Of a DNA stretch of 64,000 nt, positions 17,017 through 25,316 are shown one piece after another. Position 1 is the stretch's first letter. Every line of letters starts with the position of its first letter. The position numbers were made by a program, and so were the translations under genes. The stretch spans positions 6,979,383 to 7,043,382 of the forward strand of contig NZ_KK853997.1 of the NCBI RefSeq assembly GCF_000696185.1, in the 5' to 3' direction. The notes under the pieces are model-generated. The model saw only the letters and a list, made by a program, of their open reading frames with translations, had not been told where the DNA came from and did not search any database. The stretch comes from Kitasatospora cheerisanensis KCTC 2395. GTDB lineage: Bacteria > Actinomycetota > Actinomycetes > Streptomycetales > Streptomycetaceae.

Positions 17017-18231
17017 TCAGCGCGGTGCGCGCGCGAACCGCTCCAGCCGATCGACCGCCGCCACCGCCCCGCCGCCCGCGCGCAGTTGACGCCCCAGCCG
17101 GCGCGCGGCGGCACGGTAGGACGGGTCGTCGAGGACGCGGCGCAGCGCCGCACGCAGCTGCTCGGAGGTGGCGGTGGCGAAGTCGACCCGGACGGCCGCG
17201 CCCAGCGCGGCCAGCCGTCCGGCCGTCACCGGCTGGTCGTGGCGGATCGGCGCTACCACCAACGGCCGCCCGTGGACGAGGGTTTCGCCCACGGTGTTCA
17301 TCCCGCCGTGGCACAGTACGGCGTCCACCGCCCCGCGCTCAAGCAGTTCCAGTACCGGAACGCGCTCACCGGCCACCGCGTCCGGCGGCAGTCGCACCCC
17401 GGCCGGGCCCGCCACCACTGGCTGCACGTCCGGGAGTTCGGCCAGTGCGGCGGCCGTCCGGTGCAGGAAGTCGCCCGCGACCTCGGCGGACAGCGTGCCC
17501 ATGGTGACCAGCACCCGGCGGCGGCCCGGGACCAACCGGTCCCAGCGGAACGGGGGTTCGGGCCGGGCCGCGAGCAGCGGGCCGACCAGGGCGTACTCGG
17601 CGGGCACCGGGTCGAGTCCGGCGAGCTCGGCGCAGGTCGGCGCGATCACCAGGCCGGGGGAGAAGCGCGGATCGGTGAACTCGGCGGCCGGCAGCCCGGC
17701 CCGCTCCCACAGGCCGCGCAGCACGCCGTCCCGCCAGGACGTCAACTCGCCGTTCCGGCCCAGCGGATCGCCGAGCTCCAGCGAGGACGGCGCGAAGGTC
17801 GCCCACCGCACCCCCGCGGCGTGTGCGGCCAGCGCGCCCGCCGGGCTGTGCTGATCGACCAGCACCACGTCCGGCCGCCACCGCTCCACGGCGCGGCGCA
17901 CCGCCGCCAGCGTGAACCGGGTGTGCGGGACCACGAAGCCGTCCCAGAGCGAGCGCACCGCTGCCGCGCCGCCCACCGCCTGCTCCCGAAACAGCCGTGC
18001 ACCCGTGGGATGTACCAGGGCCTCCGGCCCGAGCAGCGGGCGCAGCGCCGAATCCGGCCCCACCCAGGCCACTTGGTGCCCGCGCGCGGCCCAGGCCAGG
18101 GCCAGTGCCCGGGCCGGCAGCAGGTGACCGGCCAGCGGCGGAACCACGATCAGCAGGCGCTGCGCGGGCCCGGCGGAGGGCGGCGTGGCGGGGGCGGGGG
18201 TGTCGGCAGGTGAGAGGGCGTCGATGGGCAT
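17017..18231 (-). CDS. Glycosyltransferase, UGT/MGT-like GT1 family
   Basis: 404-residue GT-B glycosyltransferase. The N-terminal acceptor domain begins LLIVVPPLAGHLLPARALA. The C-terminal donor domain has VLVTMGTLS and the signature LCHGGMNTVGETLVHGRPLVVAPIRHDQ (about residues 299-325), typical of macrolide and antibiotic glycosyltransferases. ATG 18231 follows GGAAGGA. It may decorate the cluster product or inactivate it as self-resistance, the latter being common for MGT-type enzymes beside an ABC exporter. No sugar-biosynthesis genes are visible, so a common donor such as UDP-glucose is likely if it is active here. Confidence 0.85.
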   Translation of the reverse strand: MPIDALSPADTPAPATPPSAGPAQRLLIVVPPLAGHLLPARALALAWAARGHQVAWVGPDSALRPLLGPEALVHPTGARLFREQAVGGAAAVRSLWDGFVVPHTRFTLAAVRRAVERWRPDVVLVDQHSPAGALAAHAAGVRWATFAPSSLELGDPLGRNGELTSWRDGVLRGLWERAGLPAAEFTDPRFSPGLVIAPTCAELAGLDPVPAEYALVGPLLAARPEPPFRWDRLVPGRRRVLVTMGTLSAEVAGDFLHRTAAALAELPDVQPVVAGPAGVRLPPDAVAGERVPVLELLERGAVDAVLCHGGMNTVGETLVHGRPLVVAPIRHDQPVTAGRLAALGAAVRVDFATATSEQLRAALRRVLDDPSYRAAARRLGRQLRAGGGAVAAVDRLERFARAPR

Positions 18232-18524
18232 GGGCAGAGTCCTTCCGGGCGGGGGCGGGGCGGGCGCGGTGGCGGGGGCGAGGGGTTCGAGGGGTGCTCA
18301 ACGGGTGCGGCGGCGGCCTGATGAGCGGCGCGAGCGAGGGAGGAGCGCCGGCGCGAGCGGTGGCGAGCGGCGCGCCGGAGGGGGTGATCGGTGGGCCGGC
18401 CGGGGAAATTCGTACGTGTCGTGTGCAAACGACGGAGAACTGGTACAGACCACAAGGGGGAGTCGGGAAGGAAGCGCCGGAGATCCCTTGTGCGGGCCGG
18501 TGAGGCGTGGGAATACTAGCCCGC
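18232..18524. promoter_or_regulatory. Divergent intergenic region
   Basis: About 290 bp between the leftward glycosyltransferase and the rightward KAS III-like operon. The left part is G-rich and repetitive. The part around 18405-18450 is more AT-rich (ATTCGTACGTGTCGTGTGC) and is the best place for promoters. No clear operator was identified. Confidence 0.45.
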
Positions 18525-19457
18525 GTGACCGCTCTGGAAGCAGTCGCCGTCCACCTTCCGCCCGTCGCCGAACCGATCGAACTGGTCGGGGCACGCCTCG
18601 GGCTGACGGACCGTCAGGTCCGGCTCTTCCGCCGGTTCCACGGCCTCGACCAGGTCAGGGTGGACCACGACGGAGACCTGACCGATCTGCTCACCGCCGC
18701 CGCGACGGCCCTGGCCCCGCTGCGCAAGAACGCACACCGCGTGAAGTACGTGCTGCACGCGCGCAGCCTGCCGATCGCGGCGCCCTACCCGCACAACCCG
18801 CTGCACGAGGTGCTCGGCCGTCTGGGGCTGACGCACGCCCGTGCCTTCACCATCACTCACCACGCCTGCGCCGGCTCCCTGCTGGCACTGGACGTGGCCG
18901 GTCGACTGCTGGCGGCAGACCCCGACCCCGAGGCGCTGGCGTTGATCCTGGCGGGCGAGAAGACCTTCACCCGGGACGCCCGCATCGTCCCGGACACCGC
19001 CCTCTTCGGCGAAGGGGCGGCAGCCTGCCTGGTGCGGGCCGAAGGCGAACACGACCGCGTGCTGTCCTACGCGGTCGACCAGCACGGCGAGTTCGACGGG
19101 CGACTCGCCGACGATCCGGAGCTGCTGGCGCGCTACCAGCGCAGCTACCCGGAACTGGTGATCGCGGTGATGGAAGCCGCACTGAACGAAGCCGGCGAAA
19201 GCTGGGAATCGATTCGGCTGCTGCTCCCGCACAACGTCAACCAGATCTCCTGGCAACGGATCTGCCGCCAGATCGGGTACCCGCCCGAGCAGATGGTGCT
19301 GGACAACGTTCCGGCGGTGGGGCACAGCTTCGCCGCCGACATCCTGATCAACCACCACACCGCCACCGGCCGCGGCCTGCTCCGCCGCGGCGACCGCTAC
19401 CTGGTCGCCGCGTCCGGGCTCGGCGCGACCTTCGCCGCCATGGTGCTCCAGCACTGA
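18525..19457 (+). CDS. 3-oxoacyl-ACP synthase III-like protein
   Basis: 310-residue thiolase-fold protein related to KAS III (FabH). Nucleophile Cys115 lies in THHACAGSLLALD and His236 in LPHNVNQISW. The usual third residue, Asn in a GN(T/S) motif, appears replaced: VPAVGHSFAADILI has His267 at that place. KAS III relatives with altered triads often act as acyl- or ester-forming transferases rather than decarboxylating synthases. GTG 18525 gives the natural N-terminus (VTALEAVAVHLPP); GTG 18507 is an alternative, and neither has a strong ribosome-binding site. First gene of an operon with an ACP, a PPTase and an amino acid:carrier ligase. Confidence 0.8.
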   Translation: MTALEAVAVHLPPVAEPIELVGARLGLTDRQVRLFRRFHGLDQVRVDHDGDLTDLLTAAATALAPLRKNAHRVKYVLHARSLPIAAPYPHNPLHEVLGRLGLTHARAFTITHHACAGSLLALDVAGRLLAADPDPEALALILAGEKTFTRDARIVPDTALFGEGAAACLVRAEGEHDRVLSYAVDQHGEFDGRLADDPELLARYQRSYPELVIAVMEAALNEAGESWESIRLLLPHNVNQISWQRICRQIGYPPEQMVLDNVPAVGHSFAADILINHHTATGRGLLRRGDRYLVAASGLGATFAAMVLQH

Positions 19458-19501
19458 GGCACCGTGCGCCGCAGTGCTCCGGCACTGAGGCACCGTGCGC
19501 C
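19444..19501. repeat. Tandem duplication across the KAS III stop codon
   Basis: A 27-bp unit with one mismatch occurs at 19444-19470 and 19475-19501 (31-bp period). Each copy contains GCACTGAGGCACCGTGCGCC, so the final His codon and TGA stop of the KAS III-like gene are duplicated into the intergenic region. Confidence 0.9.
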
Positions 19502-19622
19502 CCCGGCCCCGGGGAACCGACCACCCCCGGGCCCGGCCCCGCCACGGCCACGCGAAGCCACCGCGCCGCCGCGCGACCGCCGCACCCGGCCCGCACCCCG
19601 GGCCCCGCCGACAGGAATCGCC

Positions 19623-19970
19623 ATGACCGACTCCGCCACCGACCTGACCGCCCCCGCGACGCACCCCACCGAAGGCACCCCCGACAGCCCCGGTGACCGC
19701 TCCGTCGACCCCGAACTGCGCGACCGCGCCCTCGACGGCATCCTTCTGCTGCTGCCCCGGGTGCTCAAGTGCGAACTGCCCGAAGTCACCGAGAACTCCT
19801 GCCTGTTCGACGAAGTCGGACTGACCTCGGCCGCCACCCTGGAACTCATTCTGGAACTCGAGGACCACCTCGACGTGCAGATCGACGTCGAAGGCATCGA
19901 CCAGGACGACCTCCAGTCCGTCGGCACCCTCGCCGGCTTCGTCGCCGGACACGTCATCGCCGAGGACTGA
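19623..19970 (+). CDS. Carrier protein
   Basis: 115-residue protein with a Thr/Pro-rich N-terminal extension (about 30 residues) and a carrier-protein fold. Ser69 in DEVGLTSAATLELILELE is the expected phosphopantetheine site. ATG 19623 follows a GACAGGA. The neighbouring SerRS-like ligase family charges amino acids onto exactly this kind of stand-alone carrier protein, and the PPTase between them would activate it, so it is a good candidate for an aminoacyl carrier. Confidence 0.85.
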   Translation: MTDSATDLTAPATHPTEGTPDSPGDRSVDPELRDRALDGILLLLPRVLKCELPEVTENSCLFDEVGLTSAATLELILELEDHLDVQIDVEGIDQDDLQSVGTLAGFVAGHVIAED

Positions 19971-19972
19971 GC

Positions 19973-20848
19973 GTGCGCGTCCGCGGACCGCTGCCCGCCA
20001 CCACCCTCCCGCGCACCGCTTCCCCGCTGCGCCTGACCGCCGCCCACGCCCTCGACCTCGCCGGGAACTCCCCGCTCGCCGCCGACCCCGACCTGCGCAC
20101 CTTCACGGCCGACCTGGTCCGCCGCTACGGCCTGCCCCTCGACGAGGACGCGCTGACCGGGGCCCGCGGCCAGTCCTACACCGCGCTCGGCGAACTCGTC
20201 GTGCGCCAACTCGTCGACCCCGGCCGCCCGGTGGACCTGCTGGTCCTGGTCTACGCGAGCCCCGACGTCCGGCCGGGGCAGGCGGTGGCCACCCAGCTCA
20301 GCGGCGTGTGCCCCGGCGAGCCGCTGTCCTTCGCCGTCTGTGACGAGGGCGTCGCCGGCACCTTCAGCGCGCTCGCCGTCGCCGACGCCTACGCCCGCAC
20401 CGGCGGCGCGCGGCGGGCCCTGCTGATCGTCGTCGAACAGGCCCACCTGCACCACCGGCCGCACCGGGCCGCCCGCTTGCCCGACCGGCACTCGGCCGCC
20501 GCTCTGCTCTGGGAGACGGAGAGCGGCGGGCGTCCGCTGCAACTCCTGCGGTCCGCAAATGATGTGAGGTCAGGTCATGTCATGGGAGCGTTGCACGAGT
20601 TGTGCGCGGAGCTGCCGGCCGGTGCCCTGCTGGTGCTCGGCCCCGGTCTGGTGGAGGAGGCCGCGCCCGGCGGGGTGGAGAGTCGGCGGGCCCGTACCGG
20701 TAGCCCGTACACCGGCGGTTGGGCCGCGCTCGGCGAAGCCCTCGCCGATCCGGGCCTGGCCGGCCGTCCGCTCGCGCTCGCCGATCGGGAGCCCGAGACC
20801 GGCCGGCTCGACCTGGCCTGCTGGGCACCGCAGGAACCACCCGAATGA
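19973..20848 (+). CDS. KAS III/thiolase-fold-like protein
   Basis: 291 residues from GTG 19973. The pattern LVLVYASPDVRPGQAVATQLSGVCPG, then LSFAVCDEGVAGTFSALAVADAYARTGGARRALLIVVEQ resembles the N-terminal half of KAS III proteins, with a Cys in AVCDEG near the expected nucleophile. The C-terminal half is short and lacks clear catalytic His/Asn motifs. It may be an inactive partner of the upstream KAS III-like protein, or an acyltransferase. Its stop overlaps the PPTase start (ATGA). Confidence 0.6.
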   Translation: MRVRGPLPATTLPRTASPLRLTAAHALDLAGNSPLAADPDLRTFTADLVRRYGLPLDEDALTGARGQSYTALGELVVRQLVDPGRPVDLLVLVYASPDVRPGQAVATQLSGVCPGEPLSFAVCDEGVAGTFSALAVADAYARTGGARRALLIVVEQAHLHHRPHRAARLPDRHSAAALLWETESGGRPLQLLRSANDVRSGHVMGALHELCAELPAGALLVLGPGLVEEAAPGGVESRRARTGSPYTGGWAALGEALADPGLAGRPLALADREPETGRLDLACWAPQEPPE

Positions 20849-21543
20849 TCGAGATCTGGCTGATCGCCACCGACGCCGCCCCCGAACAGGCTGCCGAACT
20901 GCGGGAGTTGCTCGACCCGGACGAGCGAGCCCGGGCCGACCGGACACCCGACGGCCCGCAACGCCACCGGTACATCGCCGCCCATGCCGCCGCCCGCCGG
21001 CTCACCGCCGCCGCGGCGGGCGTGTCCCCGGAACGCGTCCGGTGGCGCCGCGGACCACACGGCCGACCCGAACCCGTCGGCCTGGCACAGGAGTTGAGCG
21101 TCAACCTGAGCACCGCCGGTCCGTGGGCGCTGTTCGCCGTCCAGCGACGCGGCTCGGGCGGTGAAGGCCAGGTCGGTGTGGACCTGGAACCCGTCCCGGC
21201 CGACGGCACCGCCGCCCGACTCGCCCGCCGGTACTACCTGCCGTCCGAACTCGACGGCGGGGCCGACGGGTTCACCCGCCGGTGGACCCGCAAGGAGGCG
21301 TACACCAAGGCCTACGGAGGGCGCTTGGCCGACGGGCTGCGCACCCGCGTGGGGGCATCGGGCGCAATCGGGCCGCACCGGGTCGACGGGCCGCTCGGCC
21401 CGTGCACCGTCCACGACCTGGAAGCTCCGCCCGGCCACCGGGCCGCCGTCGCCCGCACCGGCGTCGGGCCGATCCGCCCGACGCTGCTGTGCTACCCGGC
21501 AGGCCCGACGCTGCTGTCCCGCCCGGCAGGCCCGGCCCGGTAG
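20845..21543 (+). CDS. Sfp-type 4'-phosphopantetheinyl transferase
   Basis: 232-residue enzyme that converts apo carrier proteins to holo form using CoA. Mg-binding Asp113 and Glu115 lie in VGVDLEPV, and WTRKEAYTKAYGG holds Trp147, Lys150, Glu151 and Lys155. The CoA-contact segment usually reading (F/V)NxSH is VNLSTAG here, with Thr in place of His. The last 25 residues are encoded by a roughly 27-bp direct repeat (PTLLCYPAG / PTLLSRPAG) and look like an added tail. It presumably primes the carrier proteins of this cluster. Confidence 0.85.
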   Translation: MIEIWLIATDAAPEQAAELRELLDPDERARADRTPDGPQRHRYIAAHAAARRLTAAAAGVSPERVRWRRGPHGRPEPVGLAQELSVNLSTAGPWALFAVQRRGSGGEGQVGVDLEPVPADGTAARLARRYYLPSELDGGADGFTRRWTRKEAYTKAYGGRLADGLRTRVGASGAIGPHRVDGPLGPCTVHDLEAPPGHRAAVARTGVGPIRPTLLCYPAGPTLLSRPAGPAR

Positions 21544-21600
21544 TTCGGCCGCCACCGCACCACCCCCGCCGCACGCCGGCCCCGACCACAGAGGCAGACC

Positions 21601-22482
21601 ATGACCCGCCACCCCGACGACGCCACCCCGCTGCCCACCGCCGCACCCGGAGTCCAACTCCAGCCCGCCGCCTACGAGAAGCTGCACGCCGCACTGCGCG
21701 AGGCCATCGCCCGGCTCGCCGCCGACGAGCCGTTCGAGCGGCTGGTCGTGCCGCCCGTGATCTCCCGCGCCACCATCGAACGGGCCGGCTACGTCGCCTC
21801 GTTCCCCAACCTGCTCGGCACCGTGCACAGTTACACCGGCAACGCCGCCGACTGGCGCCGACTCGCTCCGCTGATCGCCGACTCCGGGCCGTGGCACACC
21901 CGGCAGGAGGTGTCGGACCTCGTCCTGCTGCCCGCCGCCTGCTACCCCGTGTACGCCACCCTCGCCGGCCGCGAACTCGGCGGACTCCCTGCCAGGTTCA
22001 GCGTCGAAGCCCTGTGCTTCCGGCAGGAGGCCACCGCCGAAGCCGGCCGGCTGCGGTCCTTCCGGATGGCCGAGCTCGTCACCGCCGGAACTCCCGAACA
22101 CTGCCTCGGCTGGCGCGAGCAGTGGCTGCAACGGGTCGCCGACTGGCTGGAGACGCTCGGCCTGAAGCCGTCCGTCGACCTGGCCGACGACCCGTTCTTC
22201 GGCGGCGGCCGCCGGGTCTACCAAGCCGCCCAGCGCGCCCAGGAGTTGAAGTTCGAACTGCGCGTCCCGGTGGCCGACGGACTGGTGCAGGCGATCGCCT
22301 CCGCCAACATCCACAAGGACCACTTCGGCGAGGCCTTCGGCTTCACCGCCGACGGCCGCCCCGGCCACACCGCCTGCACCGCGTTCGGCCTCGACCGGAT
22401 CGCCCTCGCCCTGCTGCACACCCACGGCCCCCGGCCCGTCGACTGGCCCGAAGCCATCAGCACCGCCCTGAACGGAGATTGA
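21601..22482 (+). CDS. Amino acid:[carrier protein] ligase (SerRS-like)
   Basis: 293-residue class II aminoacyl-tRNA-synthetase-like protein of the family that adenylates a small amino acid and transfers it to the phosphopantetheine arm of a carrier protein instead of tRNA. The putative zinc ligands have family-like spacing: Cys114 (PAACYPVYATLAG), Glu158 (FRMAELV) and Cys259 (HTACTAFGLDRIALALL, motif 3 with Arg). Motif 2 Arg141 is in ALCFRQEAT. The N-terminal tRNA-binding arm of SerRS is absent. ACP and PPTase genes lie directly upstream and a free condensation domain follows, which supports aminoacyl-carrier formation. Glycine or alanine are the known substrates of the family. Confidence 0.85.
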   Translation: MTRHPDDATPLPTAAPGVQLQPAAYEKLHAALREAIARLAADEPFERLVVPPVISRATIERAGYVASFPNLLGTVHSYTGNAADWRRLAPLIADSGPWHTRQEVSDLVLLPAACYPVYATLAGRELGGLPARFSVEALCFRQEATAEAGRLRSFRMAELVTAGTPEHCLGWREQWLQRVADWLETLGLKPSVDLADDPFFGGGRRVYQAAQRAQELKFELRVPVADGLVQAIASANIHKDHFGEAFGFTADGRPGHTACTAFGLDRIALALLHTHGPRPVDWPEAISTALNGD

Positions 22483-22486
22483 CGGA

Positions 22487-24130
22487 GTGTCCGAACAGCA
22501 AGACGTCGTGGTGCGGTACCGGGCCGACGCCCCCGAGGCCGAGGGCCCGCTCACCCTCGGCCAGGACAACATGATCCGCTGCCTGCGCCACGACGAACCC
22601 TCGCACATGAACAAGCAGGCCACCTGGACCGTCCCCCCGGCCGCCGACCTGCCGCTCGCCCTCGCCGCCCTGCGCACCCTCGCCGAACGGCACGCCGCCC
22701 TGCGCACCGTCTTCCCCGGCCCCGCCGACCGCCAGCCCGAGCGCCAACGCGTGCGTGCCGAAGGCGAGTTCACCGTCACGCTGCTCGCGCTCGCGGAGGA
22801 CGAGGACCCCGGCCGGGTTGCCGAACGCTTCTGCTGGGACGGTCGCCGGCAGGCCTTCGACCTCGCCGAGGAATTCCCGCTGCGGTTCGCCCTGCTCACC
22901 CGGAACGACGTTCCCGTCCTGGTCGCCGTCGTCATCTGCCACGCCCAACTCGACGGCGTCGCCACCGGACTGCTGTTCCAGGAATGGCTCACCCTGGCCG
23001 CCGGCGGCACGCTGCCCGCACCCACCGCGCCCACCCCGATCGAGGTCGCCGAGCAGGAACAGTCCCACTCCGGGCAGCGCCGCACCCGCGCCGCCCTCCG
23101 GCACTGGGAACACATCCTCGCGGACCAGCCCTCCGCGGTGTTCGCCGACGACCGGATCGGCCCCAACGACACCCTGCTGCCCACCCTCGGCGTCCGCTCC
23201 ACCGCCGGCGCCGAAGCCCTGGCCCGCGCTGCCGCCCGCACCGGCGCCTCCAACTCGGCGGTGCTGCTCGCCTGTTACGCCGCCCTCGCCGCGCACCGCG
23301 CCGACCGCGGCACCGTCGTGATGGCCGCACTCTCCGCCAACCGCCACCGCCCCGGCCTCGCCGAGCACATCGGCACCCTCGCCCAGGACGCCCTGCTCGC
23401 CGTCGACACCGACTGCCCCGACCTCGACACCCTGATCGGCCGCACCCAGGCCCAGGCCCTGTCCGGCTACTGGCACGCCACCTTCGACGCCGAACGCATC
23501 TGGCAACTCATCGAGGACGTCGCCCACCGGCGGGGCTCCCGGTTCGCCCGGCACGTCGTCGTCAACGACCTCAGCGCCACCGTCCCCGACAGCGTGGCCG
23601 CCGCCCGACCCGAGCCGCCGACCGAACCCGACCTCGCCTGGTACCCCGCCGAACCCACCCCCACCCGGCTGATGCTCAACATCTGGCGCACCACCGGCTG
23701 CCTCGAGTTCACCCTGCACACCCACCCCGACGTGCTCGACCGCGAGGAGACCGAGCTCTTCGCGCACGCCCTGCTCGGCCTGCTCGACCTGGCCGGCCGG
23801 CGCGCCGTCCGCCTCGGCCTCGACGGCGAACTCGCCGAGCTGACCGGCCTCCCCGTCGCCCGACGCGACAAGGCCCGCTGGCAGCAGGTCGGCACCAACT
23901 GGATCGACCTGGACGCCGTCGCCGACCTGGTGCGCACCGCACTCGGCGCCCGGGACGTCGAAGTGCACTGGCAGGACGAGGAGTTGACGGCCGTGGTCGA
24001 CACTGGCGGGACGGTCCGCACGCCGGAGGAGGCGCACTCGGCGGTGATGGCCGCGCTGCCCGGGCACGACACCGCGATGGCGCCGCAGCGCTACGTCCTC
24101 AACGGCGGGACCGGCAGCGGACGACCCTGA
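22487..24130 (+). CDS. Stand-alone condensation-domain protein
   Basis: 547-residue NRPS condensation-domain-like protein. The catalytic motif HHxxxDG appears as CHAQLDG (Cys151, catalytic His152, Asp156, Gly157), so the essential second His is kept. Other core regions are present: an ALRTLAERHAALRTVF latch/C2 region, FARHVVVNDLS, and a C-terminal LMLNIWRTTGCLEFTL segment. Such free C domains join aminoacyl and acyl groups held on separate carrier proteins, or carrier-bound groups with soluble amines. It follows the aa:CP ligase by 4 bp and is probably coupled to it. The residues after about 450 look like an added tail. Confidence 0.8.
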   Translation: MSEQQDVVVRYRADAPEAEGPLTLGQDNMIRCLRHDEPSHMNKQATWTVPPAADLPLALAALRTLAERHAALRTVFPGPADRQPERQRVRAEGEFTVTLLALAEDEDPGRVAERFCWDGRRQAFDLAEEFPLRFALLTRNDVPVLVAVVICHAQLDGVATGLLFQEWLTLAAGGTLPAPTAPTPIEVAEQEQSHSGQRRTRAALRHWEHILADQPSAVFADDRIGPNDTLLPTLGVRSTAGAEALARAAARTGASNSAVLLACYAALAAHRADRGTVVMAALSANRHRPGLAEHIGTLAQDALLAVDTDCPDLDTLIGRTQAQALSGYWHATFDAERIWQLIEDVAHRRGSRFARHVVVNDLSATVPDSVAAARPEPPTEPDLAWYPAEPTPTRLMLNIWRTTGCLEFTLHTHPDVLDREETELFAHALLGLLDLAGRRAVRLGLDGELAELTGLPVARRDKARWQQVGTNWIDLDAVADLVRTALGARDVEVHWQDEELTAVVDTGGTVRTPEEAHSAVMAALPGHDTAMAPQRYVLNGGTGSGRP

Positions 24131-24180
24131 GCGAGTCGGGTGCCGGCGGTGCGACACACCCGGGCGGAGCAGTCTCCCCG

Positions 24181-24207
24181 CCGTCCGGGCGCGTCGCGGC
24201 CGGACGG
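24181..24207 (+). terminator. Possible hairpin terminator
   Basis: CCGTCCGG (24181-24188) pairs with CCGGACGG (24200-24207) around an 11-nt loop, 50 bp after the condensation-domain stop. It is a plausible end of the biosynthetic operon. Confidence 0.4.
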
Positions 24208-24271
24208 TGCGGCGCGCGCGGCGAGGATGGGGCGCGACACCCTCCCGACCCACCCTCAGCCGGAGCGCACC

Positions 24272-25213
24272 ATGGAGCTGTTCCCGCCCCTGCCCCTGGA
24301 GTCCTGGCGGGACACCAAGGAGACCCTGCACCGATTCGCCCAGGTCATCGGCAAGATCCGGATGGCCGGCAGCGCCCGCCGCAACCACTGGTGGAACGTC
24401 CCCTTCCACCTCACCGGACGCGGCATCACCACCCGCCCCACCGGCCCGACCCGCGGCGGCGACGCCTTCACCATCGACTTCGACTTCACCGACCACCGCC
24501 TGTACGTCCGTACCCTGTCCGGCGGCGAGGACTCCTTCCCGCTGGCGGGCCGCTCCGTCGGCGACTTCTACCGCGACACCCTGCGCGCCCTCATCCACCT
24601 GGACATCGACATCGTCCCCGACCACCCCTACCCGTTCGACCTGCCCGACTCGCACCGCCCGTTCGCCGACGACGACGAACACCGCAGCTACGACCCGCAG
24701 GCCGTCACCACCTACTGGCACATCCTCAGCCAAGTCGCCCTGCTGCTGGAGCAGTACGCCACCGGCTACGCCGGCAAGACCAGCCCCGTGCACCACTTCT
24801 GGCACACCTTCGACCTCGCCGTCACCCGCTTCTCCGACCGCGAGATCGCCCAGCCCGCCGCCGACCCCGTCACCCGCGAGGCCTACTCCCGCGAAGTGAT
24901 CAGCGCGGGCTTCTGGTTCGGAGACAGCAACGTCCCCGCGCCCGCGTTCTACTCGTACACCGCCCCCGAGCCCGACGGCCTCGTCGACCGCCCGCTGCAC
25001 CCCGCCGCCGCCTCCTGGAACGCGAGCCGCGGCAGCCACCTCGCGCTGCTGATGTACGAGGACGTCCGGGCCGCCGAGGACCCGTGGGCGACCGCGCTCG
25101 AATTCCTGGAGTCCGCCTACCGGGCCGGCGCCGACCTGGCCGGCTGGGAGCGGAAGCGCGAATGCCCGGGCGGGATCACCGACACCACGCTGCGGACCCC
25201 GCCCGCCGAGTGA
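24272..25213 (+). CDS. DUF5996 family protein
   Basis: 313-residue soluble protein matching the DUF5996 family known mainly from actinobacteria: ELFPPLPLESWRDTKETLH at the N-terminus, ARRNHWWNVPFHLTGRG, DFDFTDHRL, and FWHTFDLAVTRFSDRE followed by SREVISAGFWFGDSNVPAPAFYSYTAPEP. ATG 24272 lies 8 bp after a GGAG. Biochemical function is not established. The last codons and the stop lie in the first copy of a 43-bp tandem repeat. Confidence 0.8.
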   Translation: MELFPPLPLESWRDTKETLHRFAQVIGKIRMAGSARRNHWWNVPFHLTGRGITTRPTGPTRGGDAFTIDFDFTDHRLYVRTLSGGEDSFPLAGRSVGDFYRDTLRALIHLDIDIVPDHPYPFDLPDSHRPFADDDEHRSYDPQAVTTYWHILSQVALLLEQYATGYAGKTSPVHHFWHTFDLAVTRFSDREIAQPAADPVTREAYSREVISAGFWFGDSNVPAPAFYSYTAPEPDGLVDRPLHPAAASWNASRGSHLALLMYEDVRAAEDPWATALEFLESAYRAGADLAGWERKRECPGGITDTTLRTPPAE

Positions 25214-25316
25214 GAGCGGCGGTCAGTACGCGCTGCGGACGCCGCCCGCCGGGTGGGAGCGGCGGTCAGTACGCGCTGCGGACGCCGCCCGCCGGGTGGG
25301 AGCGGCGGTCAGTAGA
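25188..25316. repeat. 43-bp tandem repeat, three copies, between convergent genes
   Basis: Copies begin at about 25188, 25231 and 25274, each opening with CGCTGCGGAC and ending with GAGCGGCGGTCAGTA. The first copy includes the end of the DUF5996 gene. The last supplies the TGA stop (minus strand) of the GT39 gene. The spacer between the two convergent genes is thus made entirely of repeat. Confidence 0.9.

Noticed and set aside
14987..17314. A 775-codon minus-strand frame covering the ABC ATPase and beyond
   Set aside because: Only its middle encodes the ATPase. The parts before the TTG/GTG start and after the frameshift are non-coding extensions of an accidentally open frame.
19973..20848. 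Complete active KAS III enzyme
   Set aside because: Only a nucleophile-like Cys region is recognisable; the His and Asn motifs are missing and the C-terminal half is short.
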